Part shown: in pieces, positions 41,776-52,797 of the stretch
Layout of the letters: each line of letters begins with the position of its first letter
Numbering within the stretch: the stretch's first letter is position 1
Assembly: GCA_009829735.1 (NCBI GenBank)
Contig: CM020619.1
Location: 18,357,816 to 18,421,815, forward strand
Length of the DNA: 64,000 bases
Direction: 5' to 3'
Source of the DNA: Pyropia yezoensis
Taxonomy: Eukaryota > Rhodophyta > Bangiophyceae > Bangiales > Bangiaceae
Notes under the pieces: model-generated
What the model was told of the DNA's origin: nothing
What the model saw: only the letters and a program-made list of their open reading frames with translations
The model's database searches: none
Translations under genes and position numbers: made by a program

Positions 41776-43997
41776 TTAATCCTGCGCTCTCTTTCATGTA
41801 GAGTACTGCATTTGGCCTCACTCGAGACCTATCGCGAGTCATGGCCGCGCTCTCACATCGGGGCGAGTCGTGGGTGAATAGCGCCTAAGTTTAGGTCACC
41901 TTTGAATCAAAATGGGCGACCGACCAAGGTTAACCGTCGAACAAAGGATGCAATGAAAATCGGGTTCAATCCTGTGTGCACGCCCTCCGACTTCTCGCCA
42001 AGATGGAGGTGGTGAGGACCAGGCCCCGTTGCGCGCGGGCGAGCACCCGCGTGCCCAGGCGCCGCTCGCCCTGCGCTACCTGCCTGCGTGGCACCCAAGT
42101 CATCCCACTCCGCGACACACGCGCCCGTGACCGCAACGGGCGCGCCTCTCTCCTCCCCGCCGCCGTCCACATCCGCCGCGAGTTCCCCCGGGGCGGGGGG
42201 GGAGGCCAGCGAGCGGCAGTCTCGCCCCTTCAAAAGTACAAAAAAGTAAAGAAAGAAAGAGGAAAAGAAGAAAGAGAGACCCCCTGCCGCCACGCGTGCA
42301 CCAGCGCGCACCCAACCGCCACGGCGGACGGGGGGGGGGGATGGGCAGGGCGCGAAGCGCAGACCCGCACTGGCGCATCACAAGTGTCCTCGTGGTCCTC
42401 TACCAGTGCCCACACCAGCCGGCTGGTCTTGCACTGAGAAGGAGCCCCTCCCCTAGTCGTCGAAGGTGGGGGTGCCGCCTCACCCAGACAACAAGAGTGG
42501 GGGATGCCTCATCACACTCTGCGGATCATCCGCATGATGAAGGGGCAGTGCCAGCGGTTGGGGGGCAGGGCGTTGCGCCGTGACACCTGCCGTTCAGTGT
42601 CTGCAGCGTATGCACATACATAGATACCCCCCTGGGTTTCCTAATTACATGATGGGCGTCCCCCACAACGGCCACCGCGAGCGGCGAGGATCTCCTCTGC
42701 TGTGGGAAACCTCCCGCCGCGGCCGCTGCCTACGGCACCCATCTCACGCGCCCGTGCCCAACGGATGGCCTCGTTGGGGGTCGCCGTTGTCCCCTCACCG
42801 TCAGCCGCAAGCAACATCGTTGCCCGACCGAGCACCCTATGTTTTGGCGCGCTCGCACTCACGCCCGTCCAAAGCGACAGCATCTGTTTGACGCCTCTCC
42901 CCCCGTTTGTGGGGCCTGGCCTGTCCCCTTTTGCGGAGGCCCTTGGCCCGCCCCTTGGTCAGAACGTTAGTGGCCACCTCTCTTATCAGTCTCCGTCGCC
43001 GTTTCTCCACCGTGGGGATGGTTTGTCGCCGCGTCAAGTGTCGCTACCTCCCCCTCTACGCTGGTGGTTAGATGGCCATTGCGGGTGGGCGCAAACCGGG
43101 CGCAACACCTGGCGGCCGCGCAACAAGCCGTCGGTGGAGGAGGGCGCGCTCGCTACATACAGCCGCTGCCGCCAGTCCGTGGAGTGCGTCCTACGGTCGG
43201 GCTGTGGTGGTGTTGCCGCACAGCGGCTGCCGCCGTCCTCCCGCCGTCCCGCCTTTCAAACTTGCCCCCCCCCCCGGCAAAGAGAGAGAGCGGAAATGTA
43301 TCCCCCACGCGGCACACCTCCTCCCTCCTCTTTAGGACATGCATTGCGCTGCTGCCTCCAGCTGGACGCATCCCCCTCGTCCCTGCCGCGGCCCGCCCGC
43401 CACAGGGCAGCCACAGGCGCGCCGACGATAGCAGCGCGCTCCCTCGCCGCCCCCCCCCACCACCGTGAGCGTTCGTCCCTGCCCGGCCCTTGCGCTCTTG
43501 GTCATCCACGGCGGTACGCCTGCGGGTGAGGACCTTCCCAGGCCTCCATTACGGCGGGCGGGCGCCGGCCGTCAGGGATGGGGAGTGGCAGAGGCGGCGG
43601 CGGCGGCGGCCCTGGCTGTGGCGGGGGGATGCAGAAGGAAGAGATGGGGCTGTTTGCGGGTCAGCGTTGCAGAGCAGCCTGAGGCGAGTGGGCCGCCTCG
43701 TGGGGGGGGGGTGGGGGAGAGGGGAGGTGCGCGTTGTGTTTCATGTGCCACCCCGGCCAGTCACCGACACAACCATAACGCGGGTACTCGCTCAGTGCAA
43801 AGGGTGGTTGGTGCCGCCCAGAGCGGTGTGCCAACTCCGTCTCCCCATGGAGGTGTGGGCGTGTTCCAGGCTGGTTACGGCATCGATGCGGTACAGCGTG
43901 TTTTGACTGTTCTTGCTCCTCCCCTCTCCCACCCAGCCCCACGTCATGTTTGTTATGGCACGAGCGTACCACGCACGACGAAGCTCGCGTCGGTGAG
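41776..43997. other. intergenic
   Basis: No gene recognised. On the minus strand, 42641-43037 has protein-like fragments in two frames (A-T-P-N-E-A-I-R-W-A-R, and L-T-K-G-R-A-K-G-L-R-K-R), perhaps a decayed ORF. Bases 42230-42285 are A-rich. Confidence 0.4.
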
Positions 43998-44070
43998 GGG
44001 AACTGGGGTGTCTCTGAACTGCCCTGAACTGGGGTGTCCCTGAACTGGGGTGTCCCTGAACTGGGGTCTC
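43998..44070. repeat. 16-bp minisatellite (TGAACTGGGGTGTCCC)
   Basis: About four imperfect copies head to tail. Confidence 0.8.
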
Positions 44071-44384
44071 GAGGCGCGCTGTCACAGTGGCGCGCCGTTA
44101 CCGTGACCGTCCGTAAGATGCGCACGCCGAGAAACACCAAATTTTGTCCCACGTTTTACGCACTAGGTGTTCGCGCAGAAGCCGCCAGATTAGCGCATTG
44201 GCGTCCAGCTCACGAGGCTGATAGACTCGAGGGCACTCGAAACTCAACAGACCACACGAGCCATCAACACGATGATAGAGTAGTTGTAGTTGCTCGATGA
44301 GGCTCGGTATTGGTGGGCCGCTCCGCAATGCGTCGCGGCGGATCTGTCGATCCGCCCGGCTGGCTGCGGGCGGGTGGGCGGTCG

Positions 44385-44625
44385 CTGGCTGCGCGCTCGC
44401 CCACGCTGGGTGGCGTGGGGCGTGGGGCTGGCGGACCCTGACCGTCGCCGGGTGGTCGCTGGCCGCGGCGGGGCTGGAGTGGCTGGATGCCGTGCAGCTG
44501 GCCGTCGGTAGCCGCTGCCGGGTTGTCGCTGGCCGCGGCGGGGCTGGCCGCTGGCTGCGCGCTCGCTCGCGCTGGGTGGCATGGGGCTGGCGGTCCCTGA
44601 CCTTCGCCGGGTGGTCGATGGCCAC
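44385..44625. repeat. two degenerate tandem copies (~160-bp spacing)
   Basis: The block GCTGGCTGCGCGCTCGC ... GCCGGGTGGTCG occurs at about 44388-44460 and again at about 44549-44620, joined by smaller CTGGCCGCGGCGGGGCTGG repeats. Confidence 0.6.
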
Positions 44626-44664
44626 GCGCGGCGCCCCTCCCGCCCTCTTCCCCCACCCCCCACG

Positions 44665-45180
44665 ACAGCGCCCGCACGCGGGCGCCGCACCCCCGCAACG
44701 CCCCGCCCCCCCCGCGTCACACGCGTAGCACAGGGTGCACCCACACGGCGCCGCCGCGTGCGCCATGACGGGCGGCACCCGTCCGCACGCGGCACACCCC
44801 CCCGCGGACCCACCGGCGGGCACAGACGCGCGCGCCCCCCGCGTGCAGCGGCAGCCGGGCGGTTTGGCGCCCCCGTTGTCGCTGCGGACGCGGCGCCGTC
44901 GTGAAGACGGCAGTGGTGCGGCCGCCGCGGCGGCCGCTGCAGCGGCGGCCGACGACAACAAGGACGACACTGTAGAAGACGTCGCGGTCGACGACGACGA
45001 GGCAGCCGGGAGGCCCACGAGTGCCCCCACCACCGCCCGTGCGACAGCGGCGGCGGCCGCCCGGGCGGCAGGGTGGCGGCGCCATGCGCGGCGGGCGGCG
45101 GCAGCGGCGGCGGGCACCACGACCACTGCCGCATCGGCGGCAGCCTCCCACGCCACCGCACGGCGGAGGAGCACGTCCAT
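44665..45180 (-). CDS. possible RING protein, Pex2-like; partial
   Basis: The frame starts at an ATG (45178-45180). It encodes an Ala-rich, possibly membrane-spanning region and, at 44665-44796, a Cys cluster with RING spacing: C-x2-C-x13-C-x-C-x2-C-x2-C-x14-C-x2-C. The fourth ligand, usually His, is Cys (P-C-G-C). The context C-G-R-V-P-P-V-M and L-C-Y-A-C resembles the C-terminal RING of the peroxisomal ligase Pex2. Pex2 normally has more membrane sequence upstream, and a candidate (W-E-V-A-A-A-Y-A-A-A) lies in another frame at 45440-45494, so an intron or frameshift is likely. The frame runs on to 44098 through repeats that are probably not coding. Could be a chance Cys cluster. Confidence 0.35.
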
Positions 45181-47147
45181 GACGGTGGGAGGGGGTGCCG
45201 CGGGGGTGGGTGCACCGACGCCAGCCGCACCCCTACCGCCGCCTCAGCGCGCGTCCGGGCCGCCTCGCCGGGGCCCCGCGCCTGGTGCGCCACCGCCGTC
45301 ACGGCGATGGCCACCGCAGCAGTCGCCCCGGCCGCCGCGAGCAGCCGCGCGCACCGGCTGCTGCCGCTGCCGCCTCCACTGCTGCTGTCGCTGCAACAGC
45401 CGCCACCGCCACTGCCGCCACTGCCGCCACTCGCCGCTGCCGCCGCCCGCCGCGCGGCGGCATAGGCGGCGGCCACCTCCCACAGTAGCAGCAACGCGCG
45501 GCAGCCGACGCCACCACGGCCCGCCGCCCATGGCCGCGGCGGTGGCGGCGACGACGACGGTGGCGGCCACGCCCCCCCCCCTCTGCCCCTCCCTGCCCCT
45601 CTTGAGGCGTGTGCTTCTCCTCTCCACCCCCCCCTCCTCCGCCCCTCCCCCCCCCGCGACCACTACACGCACGAGGCCCAGGGGCCTCCCCCGGTGACGC
45701 CACCCCCGACCCCGCCGCAACGACGGCGGCGGCGAGGGCGGCGGCGGCCGCCGCCGGCGCCACCGCCGCACCCGCACCGGCCAGCCCCAAAGAAGCGGCT
45801 ACCCCCCCCCCCCGGCCATGCCGCAGGCAGCGACCAAGCCGACCGCCAAAAAAGCCACGGCAGAGTCCTGCGCACCCGAAAAGCCGCCGGCACAGCAGGC
45901 AGCCACCAGGCGTGAGGTCTCACGACCGACTGCTGTCTAAATTAGACGTGTATTAGACCGTCTAATACACGGCGTTTCCCAGTCCTTTATCGATTGGAGT
46001 GAGGGTTGCTAAAACTCCGCGTTCTGGGAGTTTCCTCCACGATTTTAGCCGGCTGTAGATCTTACGGACGACGCCACGGCCTCCCACCGCGTCCACTCCC
46101 ATTCCCCGCCCCCCCTCGCACCACCTGCCCCACGCCCCCCCCCCGCTGCGCGAGGGACAGCGGCCGCCCCTTCACCGCGGCGGCGGGTGGAGTAGCTGGC
46201 TAGGTGGTCCCCCCGAGTAGCGACGGACCACACGTCCTCCTCGCAGTCCTTTGAATTCGTGCAGCAAGCGCCCAGCGCGCGCCCCCCCCCCCCCCCCCCA
46301 GCGCTACACCCGCGTTAAAACAGCAGAAGCCGCCAGGGGGGGGGGGGCGCTCGGGCAGCACCAGCGCCAGGAGACAAGGAGCCCAGTCAATGACCCTCCC
46401 TCTCTGCTTGTGGAAGACCGCAGCGCCACGCCCTCGAGACACTCCCGCGGTTTTAGTGGGAGGCGGGCGGTGGAACGGGACGCTATTGACAGCGTGGTCA
46501 GGCTGGCCTAGTTTTGCATGCACATGCGACAACCATTCAAATGTCATTGCGGATCATCCCCTGCAGTGTCAGTGCAGAGGGGCGAGCGCAACTCGAGCCC
46601 CAGCCTGCCCTACACCAGGTCCAGGCCCCCTCTCGAGGCTATTTTGATTTTCGCCCGCCGCCGCTGCTCTCCGCTCGCGCGCGTTCTGTCGCGCGCCTCT
46701 TGAACTGGGGCGCCCAGCTGTTGTCGCGGGCGAGACCGCCGGGCAGAGCGCCAGAGGGACGCCAGCCGTGGCGGCCGGAGTCCCACTCGCGCTCCTCGGC
46801 CCCCTCCCCCTCTCCCATGAAGCGCGCGAGAGAGAGGACAGAGCACCTGCGGGAGGACGACCACAGCAGCGACTCCCCTGCCCACGTGCAACAAGAGTTG
46901 TCCCCCCGCCTCCCCCCTCCCCCCCGCCCCTGAGCCTGCGAGACAAGCCATTGATCCACAAACCACCTCGACCTCTCGCTGTTGCGAGAGGTGTGCCCGC
47001 TGAGAGCACGCCTGCGCCATCCTCGTCGGCATGTCCGATGACAGTCGGCGGTCCAACCGATTGTGTCTGGCAGAGAGGCGGGGGGGGCCCTGCAGTATGT
47101 ACTGTACATAGAGCTCTGTTCTTCTCGACGGACGCTGAACTCGGGGG
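45181..47147. other. intergenic or unrecognised 5' part of the RING gene
   Basis: Bases 45240-45920 on the minus strand contain Ala/Arg-rich frames that could hold upstream exons of the RING gene, but no domain is visible. Bases 45930-46060 are AT-richer and hold paired palindromes. Further on only low-complexity frames. Confidence 0.35.
45935..45971. repeat. adjacent palindromes
   Basis: A 13-nt palindrome GTCTAAATTAGAC (45935-45947) overlaps an inverted repeat with 11-bp arms CGTGTATTAGA / TCTAATACACG and a 3-nt spacer (47-57 and 61-71 of 459xx). The shared TTAGAC word suggests a protein-binding site or mobile-element end. Confidence 0.8.
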
Positions 47148-47770
47148 CATGGGTGGAGCACCCCGCCCTTCTGTCGGTTGGCTGGGCCGTAAAGACCAGG
47201 ATCTCGTGTGGGTGCTCGTGCCTACGGAGGCATGGGTGGACCACACCCTGTCACGTCTCGGGTGAGTGGGCCAGAAAGACCAGGATCCCGTGGGGGTCGT
47301 TGAGCCTACTGTGGCATGGGTGGACCACACCCCCTCTCCTGTCGGCTGGCTGGGCCGGAAAGACCAGGATCTCGTGTGGGTGCTCGTGCCTACGGAGGCA
47401 TGGGTGGACCACACCCTGTCACGTCTCGGGTGAGTGGGCCAGAAAGACCAGGATCCCGTGGGGGTCGTTGAGCCTACTGTGGCATGGGTGGAGCACCCCG
47501 CCCTTCTGTCGGTTGGCTGGGCCGTAAAGACCAGGATCTCGTGTGGGTGCTCGTGCCTACGGAGGCATGGGTGGACCACACCCTGTCACGTCTCGGGTGA
47601 GTGGGCCAGAAAGACCAGGATCCCGTGGGGGTCGTTGAGCCTACTGTGGCATGGGTGGACCACACCCCCTCTCCTGTCGGCTGGCTGGGCCAGAAAGACC
47701 AGGGTCCCCAGACAGACTTGGATCCCGTGTGGTGCACTGTGCCTACGGTGGCATGGGTGGACCACACCCG
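47148..47770. repeat. 84-bp minisatellite with alternating A/B units
   Basis: The word CATGGGTGGA recurs at 47148, 47231, 47315, 47399, 47483, 47566, 47650 and 47752, a period of 83-84 bp with one longer last unit. Every unit contains AAAGACCAGG. Two unit types alternate (one with TCTCGTGTGGGTGCTCGTG, one with TCCCGTGGGGGTCGTTGAG), giving a 167-168-bp higher-order repeat. The period is a multiple of three, which keeps frames open on both strands without meaning they are genes. Confidence 0.92.
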
Positions 47771-48646
47771 CACCCCCCGACGGCGAGGCTGGGGCAGAAT
47801 CTTCGGCCGGCCGGCTGCTACGAAAGGGATTGGCCCTTCTTCCCACCCCCTCGGGAGTCGTGCTGGCCGTGACGACGCCGCCGTGGACCCGAGGGGGCGA
47901 GCGCAGAAGGATCCGCCGGGCGGCTGCAAGGGCACAAGGGGGAGCGGGCAGGGTTGGTTCCGGCCTTGGCTCAGGTGGCGGGGGGGCGAGGGGGCGGCGA
48001 GGGGCGGAGGCGGGAGGAAGCATGATCTGATGGGTCGAGTAGGCCAAACGTGCTTCTCCGAAGCCCGTCGTGCTTCCCGCGAAAGGAGCAGCACCCAGCC
48101 CATCGGGGGTGTGGCGGCAACGGGTTGGCTGGCAGGGGGCGGGGACAGACTCACTCCATCAGCCGAGGCATTCGTTCTGGGACTTCGAGGCGGGGGGGGA
48201 GGGTGGGAGTGTGGTTGGCTGCGGGCGACTGATGCGTGCGCAGAGGCGGATCCCCGAGACGATCCTTTCACGGAACCGCCACGGTGGGCGCCAAAGCTCC
48301 GCCGTACCTTCATACCGATCTTCGCCTGCGGACCGCTCCCCCCCGTTCTCCCTGCGAGCAGCGAGGACGTGTCAAACCCGCCCCCGGGACGCCCAGTCAT
48401 GTCGGCGCCGTCCGCGGCAAAGGAAAAGTCCAGTCCAAGGTCATCAGGCGGCCGTCATTTCAGTTACTTCTACACGACCCGCTTGGGGAGGGGAGGCCCC
48501 CCACTCCAACGCCCCCCCCCAACGCGCGGCTGCCCCCTCCGTCCCCCGGAAACCCGTCCCCCTCCCCCCGTCTTCCGTCGTGCGTGGCCGTTGGCGAGCG
48601 CGAGTGACTCGAGGGGGAGGGGAGTGTACTGTGCCCCCTTGCTTGT
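47771..48646. other. intergenic
   Basis: No gene recognised. This is the 3' flank of the secreted-protein gene that ends at 48647. Confidence 0.5.
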
Positions 48647-50164
48647 TTAGTAGAAGAAGCGCGCCGCCGGCGAGGCCGGACCGACAATGGCAGCGACCGC
48701 GGTGGTCACGGTTACGGCTAGGCCCACGGCGATGGAAACAATGGCTGGAATGAGGGCGGCGGCGGCCTCACCCGCCGCGCCAGCCGTGTCCGCCACAACC
48801 ACCAGCGCCTGGGTGGTGGCGACCAGCCCAGCGAGCAGGGCCAGGAGGGCGAGAATTCCGCCGCCCTGGCGGACAGACGCGTCCGTCAGGTCCGTGGCGG
48901 CGTCGTCCACCACCATGCGGGTGGCGGCGGCGGCGGCCGATTCGTTGAGGAAGGCGACAATCGCCGCCTCGGCGGCGGCCAGCGCGGCGAGCGCGTCCGT
49001 CTCGGCCGTCGTCGCAATCCCCAGCTGCCGGGCCGCCTCGGTCGCCTGGGCCGTGGCCTCAGCCAGCTGCGTGTCTGCCTGCGTGCGCGCCGCCGTAATC
49101 GCGGCGGTGACCTGCGCGGGGGTGAGGGCCGCGATCTGCGCCACAATGGTGTCAAAAGCGGTCTGCACTTCCGCCAGGTTGGCAATCGCCTGCGTGTTGG
49201 CCGTCTGCGCCCGCACCCGCGACGCGGTGGCCTGGACGGTCAGCGCACGCACCTGCTCCACCGCCGCGAGGGCCGCGGGGTCAACCACCGGCTGGGCGGG
49301 CCCGACCGGGGGCACGACCGGGGCGGGCGCGGCCGGGGCGGCGGGCGCCCCGATGGAGATGCTGCCGCCGGCACCGCCGGCGCCACCAGCACCGCCGCCG
49401 TTGGCGCCACCGTTGCCACCGTTCCCGCCGTTGCCAGCCGTGATGGGGCCAGCCGCCATCGTGGGCGCGGCTGTCGCGCCGGGCGCAACCGACGGCGCCG
49501 CCGCAATGGTCACGCCCCCGCCGGCACCGCCGACGCCACCGACGCCGCCGTTGGGGCCCGCCCCACCGTTGCCTCCATTCCCGCCGTTCCCAGCCGTGAT
49601 GCCCCCCGCCACCGGAGCCGCCGACGCCGCCGCTGCCGTCGTCGCCGTCCCACTCCCAGTGGCTGGGGTGGCGGCTGTGGTCGCGGCGACAGTTGGCGCC
49701 GTTGTCACCGTGGGGGGGAATACAAAGATGACCTGCGGCGGCGCCACGGGCGTGACGACGATCTGCCCGGGGAAGATGGTCCGCGGCTGCTGCGCGCCCG
49801 CCGCGACCGTGCCTACCGGCGTTGCCGTCCGCGTCGGCGTCGGTGTCGGGCATGGCACACCACATGTGCGGGTGGTGGCTACAACCGGCTGGCAAGCGGC
49901 GGCGGGGGCGTCGACGGCAGCAAAGCAACTGTCGTCAATCCTGAACAGGGGCCCCCCGTCCGTGCAGTTGCGCGCCGTCGTGACGGGGCAGCCTGCCAAG
50001 ACGTTGGAGATGGGGCATGGGAAGCGAACCAGGCAGGGCGTCGGGGACGGGGAGGGGGAGGGGGAGGGGCTTGATGATGCAGTTTGTGCTGCCGCAGGGG
50101 CGACCATGGCGACTGCGAGAAGAAGCGACGCCGCCGCCACCGACGCCATCTTGGACACCATCAT
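48647..50164 (-). CDS. secreted 8-Cys / Gly-Asn-repeat protein, copy 2
   Basis: 505 residues, ATG at 50162-50164 with a second Met next to it. The signal peptide ends A-P-A-A-A-Q. Cys at 44, 50, 59, 67, 80, 91, 101 and 105, exactly as in the copy at 36907-38388, with the same landmarks (F-P-C-P-I, A-G-C-P-V, R-N-C-T, R-T-C-G-V). Then Thr/Ala/Pro linkers, two G-N-G-G-N-G-G blocks, an Ala-rich coiled coil with Q-A-T-A-S-R-V-R-A, a hydrophobic stretch (A-L-L-A-L-L-A-G-L) and the terminus A-R-F-F-Y. Same strand as its paralogue about 10 kb away: a dispersed duplication. Conserved cysteines despite diverged linkers suggest both are functional. Family unrecognised; extracellular location inferred from the signal peptide. 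Confidence 0.87.
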   Translation of the reverse strand: MMVSKMASVAAASLLLAVAMVAPAAAQTASSSPSPSPSPSPTPCLVRFPCPISNVLAGCPVTTARNCTDGGPLFRIDDSCFAAVDAPAAACQPVVATTRTCGVPCPTPTPTRTATPVGTVAAGAQQPRTIFPGQIVVTPVAPPQVIFVFPPTVTTAPTVAATTAATPATGSGTATTAAAASAAPVAGGITAGNGGNGGNGGAGPNGGVGGVGGAGGGVTIAAAPSVAPGATAAPTMAAGPITAGNGGNGGNGGANGGGAGGAGGAGGSISIGAPAAPAAPAPVVPPVGPAQPVVDPAALAAVEQVRALTVQATASRVRAQTANTQAIANLAEVQTAFDTIVAQIAALTPAQVTAAITAARTQADTQLAEATAQATEAARQLGIATTAETDALAALAAAEAAIVAFLNESAAAAATRMVVDDAATDLTDASVRQGGGILALLALLAGLVATTQALVVVADTAGAAGEAAAALIPAIVSIAVGLAVTVTTAVAAIVGPASPAARFFY

Positions 50165-52027
50165 GGAAGGTGGAGGGGAGGTGGACGGGAAGGGGGGTAA
50201 GCGTAGCGCACCAACCGGTCGGGATGCGTGACGTCAATTGGCGCGGACGCTGCAGGGGCTGCCCATACCGACGCGCTCGGTGTAGGCGGCGCGATGGTCA
50301 CTCTTGTACTGCACCGCGCAGCTGAGCATGCAAATATCCAAAGTCAAAGCACAACCGGTCTAGATATGCGAGCGCTTAGCCAGGGGGGGGTAGGCCAGGA
50401 CCCGAGAAGCAGCACGCTGTCATGCTTTCCTCCTCCACCCCAACGGCCGTGTGAACGCCACCCCAACGGCCGTGTGAGCGCCACCCCAACGGCTGTACGA
50501 CCGTCGCCGACCATGGCTGCTTCGGACAGCACACCGTCGCGACAGGGGCCTGCATCATGCCATCATGGCCTAACGATGGCTTTCAAGCCATGGAGAACGT
50601 CGATGGCGAGAGGTACACAGGCAGCATGCCAACGGAGAGCGTCTTGCGCGCCACACAGGGGGACCCCTCGGCCGGGGCATTCCTGCTAACCCGCCAGCAG
50701 CCGCGACTGATTGGCTGGCCCTGTCACACAACCTCTGTGACGCTGTTCACGAGGCGTTGGTGCGGAACCGCTACCCGCTCCCAAAGCGCGGTGCGCGCAA
50801 AGGTCATGGACGTCCTCTACAACAGGATTGCCTGATCCCGACACGGCAGTCTCATGTCTCTCTACCCGTAGTCGACGCCCGTCGCGTGCCCTGCAGGCGT
50901 GCGGCCGCGAGTTCCGCTCGGCGTAAGGCCGCTCTGGCGACGCAGATGGGGAACAATGCCTTCGCTCGTCGCCTTCCCCGCTCCAATTGTTGGGCCAAGA
51001 AGGGGGCGGGACAAGCTGGACTCCACACGCTCGAAGTCATGTGCATCACCTTGACCGTTGCAACGGTCCAACCACCTACCACGGAGGGAGGAGTAAGGCT
51101 CCGAGACAACAGCAACAGCGTACGTTCCCGAGTCATTACACACGCAAAGCGCCTCCTCATGTAGTTGAAGTGTTTGGAACTCAGTCAGACCTCGGGCTCT
51201 TGTCTCTAGTGTATGTAAGGCACCTGCACGAAGGGGCGGGCTGAAGTCGACCGGAACAAAGCTGATTGACCAACTCTGGTCTTTTCTTGCCTGCTTGGTC
51301 AGAGGCCGTGGGCGCATGTACAATACCTCTACCAAGTGGTTGGTAGGGCGCCACTGGGCAGGTGATCGGCCAGGATGGACACTCGACGGACGGGCTCGTG
51401 GCCCACCCGCTGTCCCCGTCCACGCCAGGGCGCTCAAGGGCGGATGATCGGACAGGATTGGTACTCGACGGACGGACGGGTAGGCCATCAGCCAGGGGTT
51501 CACCGTCCACGCCAGGGCACCCGCTGGAGTAGCGCATTACCACGGTGGGGGAGGGGTGACAGCGTGAACAGGCTCTCAAGGCGATGCTATTGATAATGGC
51601 ATGAGCACGTTCCACGGTCCTTTCTTATTGAGTGCAAAGGGGCGCTCCCGTACAGTGGGCAGGTGGGCCACCTCGACGGCCAGTGGGGTCGGTCCATGGG
51701 AGAGTCTCTCATCAATTGGCCATTGCCTTGTGCACGAAGAGACCTAGAATTGAGGTTGTATCTAGCGACGACTGTCGTCGCAGCGTCCGCTGCAAGTGTC
51801 GCGCGCACCTCCCATCGAGTCTTCGCGGTCCCCGGAGCAAGAGCGGTAGGCGCAGCGTCGGCGGCACCAATGGCAGCGGTGATACTGGCCGCATGGGCGG
51901 CATCGTCCGCGTCTACCACAGGCGGCCAAGCTGGGCCATCCGCTTCGTGCCTGCTCCTCGCGCCGCGGGCGGTGACGACGGCGCAGGGGGGAGGCGCGCG
52001 CCTGCCATCTGGAGGAAGCCGTCTACA
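50165..52027. other. intergenic with small tandem repeats
   Basis: No gene recognised. A ~20-bp repeat CCACCCCAACGGCCGTGTGA occurs about three times at 50450-50505. A ~85-bp tandem pair (shared TACTCGACGGACG and CCGTCCACGCCAGGGC words) lies at 51365-51530. Confidence 0.45.
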
Positions 52028-52797
52028 GCGCAGCACAGCTTATCGCCTGTCAAACTTTTCTTGCTTTTTTGGGAAATTCTCGAGCAAAAACCTGCATAAA
52101 ACCTGCATTGACCCCCCCTCAAGGCATCATAGACACCGCTTTTCCCCCCTCTTCTTGCTTTCTGCCTATAACAGCTCGGGCGATTGGTGGTCACCACCTC
52201 CCTTGGTATTGTGCGTCCCGTAAAAAGTGGACGTGCACGGGTCGTGCAGTGTGGGTTTGATTGGTCCAGTGGGCGATATTTGACATGATCACGACACGAG
52301 CACGTCCACTTTTTACGGGACGCACTATAAGACCGGAAGCGCACGGGGCAGGAGAGCACTCTCGTGAAACGCAAAGAAGCGACCGACCATCGCTGCACCT
52401 GGGTGCAATGTTTATACAATCGCGTTTAAAAACCGCGCAATCTCTCGCACTGGTTAAGCAAAAACCTGCGCGACGATAGCTTTCAAGGGTCTGCTTGGAA
52501 AAATCTCTCCACCTTGCTCGACATCTACGGCGTCAATTCTGACCAATGGAACGCTCTATCCAGCATACAGCAGCGCCACCGCTGTTGTCATTGGTTGACA
52601 GAACACGGACAGCGGCCGTCGTGTCGGTCATCCTGGGGGAGATTCTTTGGCCTCAGCCCAGCCCCTCGATCAGAAAAGCAAAATCGTTCTCGAGCTGATC
52701 ATTTTCGTGCTCGAGCAGGGCAAGAATTCGCACAACGAAGCAAGAGATCTGGCCAAAATCGGGCTTGTATCTTGACAGGGGATAAGCAGTGCTGCGC
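52028..52797. mobile_element. 649-bp TIR element, copy A (MITE inserted)
   Basis: The ends are inverted repeats starting GCGCAGCAC(A/T)GCTTATC and running into CCTGTCAA. The copy measures 770 bp, which is 649 bp plus the 119-bp MITE and its duplicated TA. It aligns along its length with copy B (60370-61018) apart from the MITE. No transposase frame is visible, so it is non-autonomous. No convincing target duplication at the edges. Superfamily unknown. Confidence 0.85.
52209..52327. mobile_element. 119-bp TA-flanked MITE, copy 2 (nested)
   Basis: Flanked by TA at 52207-52208 and 52328-52329. Copy B of the host element has the unoccupied site (CTTGGTATGACCGG near 60543), which proves the insertion and its boundaries. 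Same length as copy 1 at 19417-19535. Confidence 0.93.

Noticed and set aside
41940-42010. tRNA-like GGTTCAATCC box
   Set aside because: No acceptor or anticodon stem could be paired around it.
47148-47770. CRISPR-like array
   Set aside because: Repeats are contiguous 84-bp units without unique spacers, and the genome is eukaryotic.
46569-48400. Long minus-strand frames over the 84-bp repeats
   Set aside because: The open frame comes from a repeat period divisible by three; no start context or domain.
52028-52797. Coding frames inside the 649-bp element as a transposase
   Set aside because: Frames are short, differ between the copies and show no DDE or other motif.
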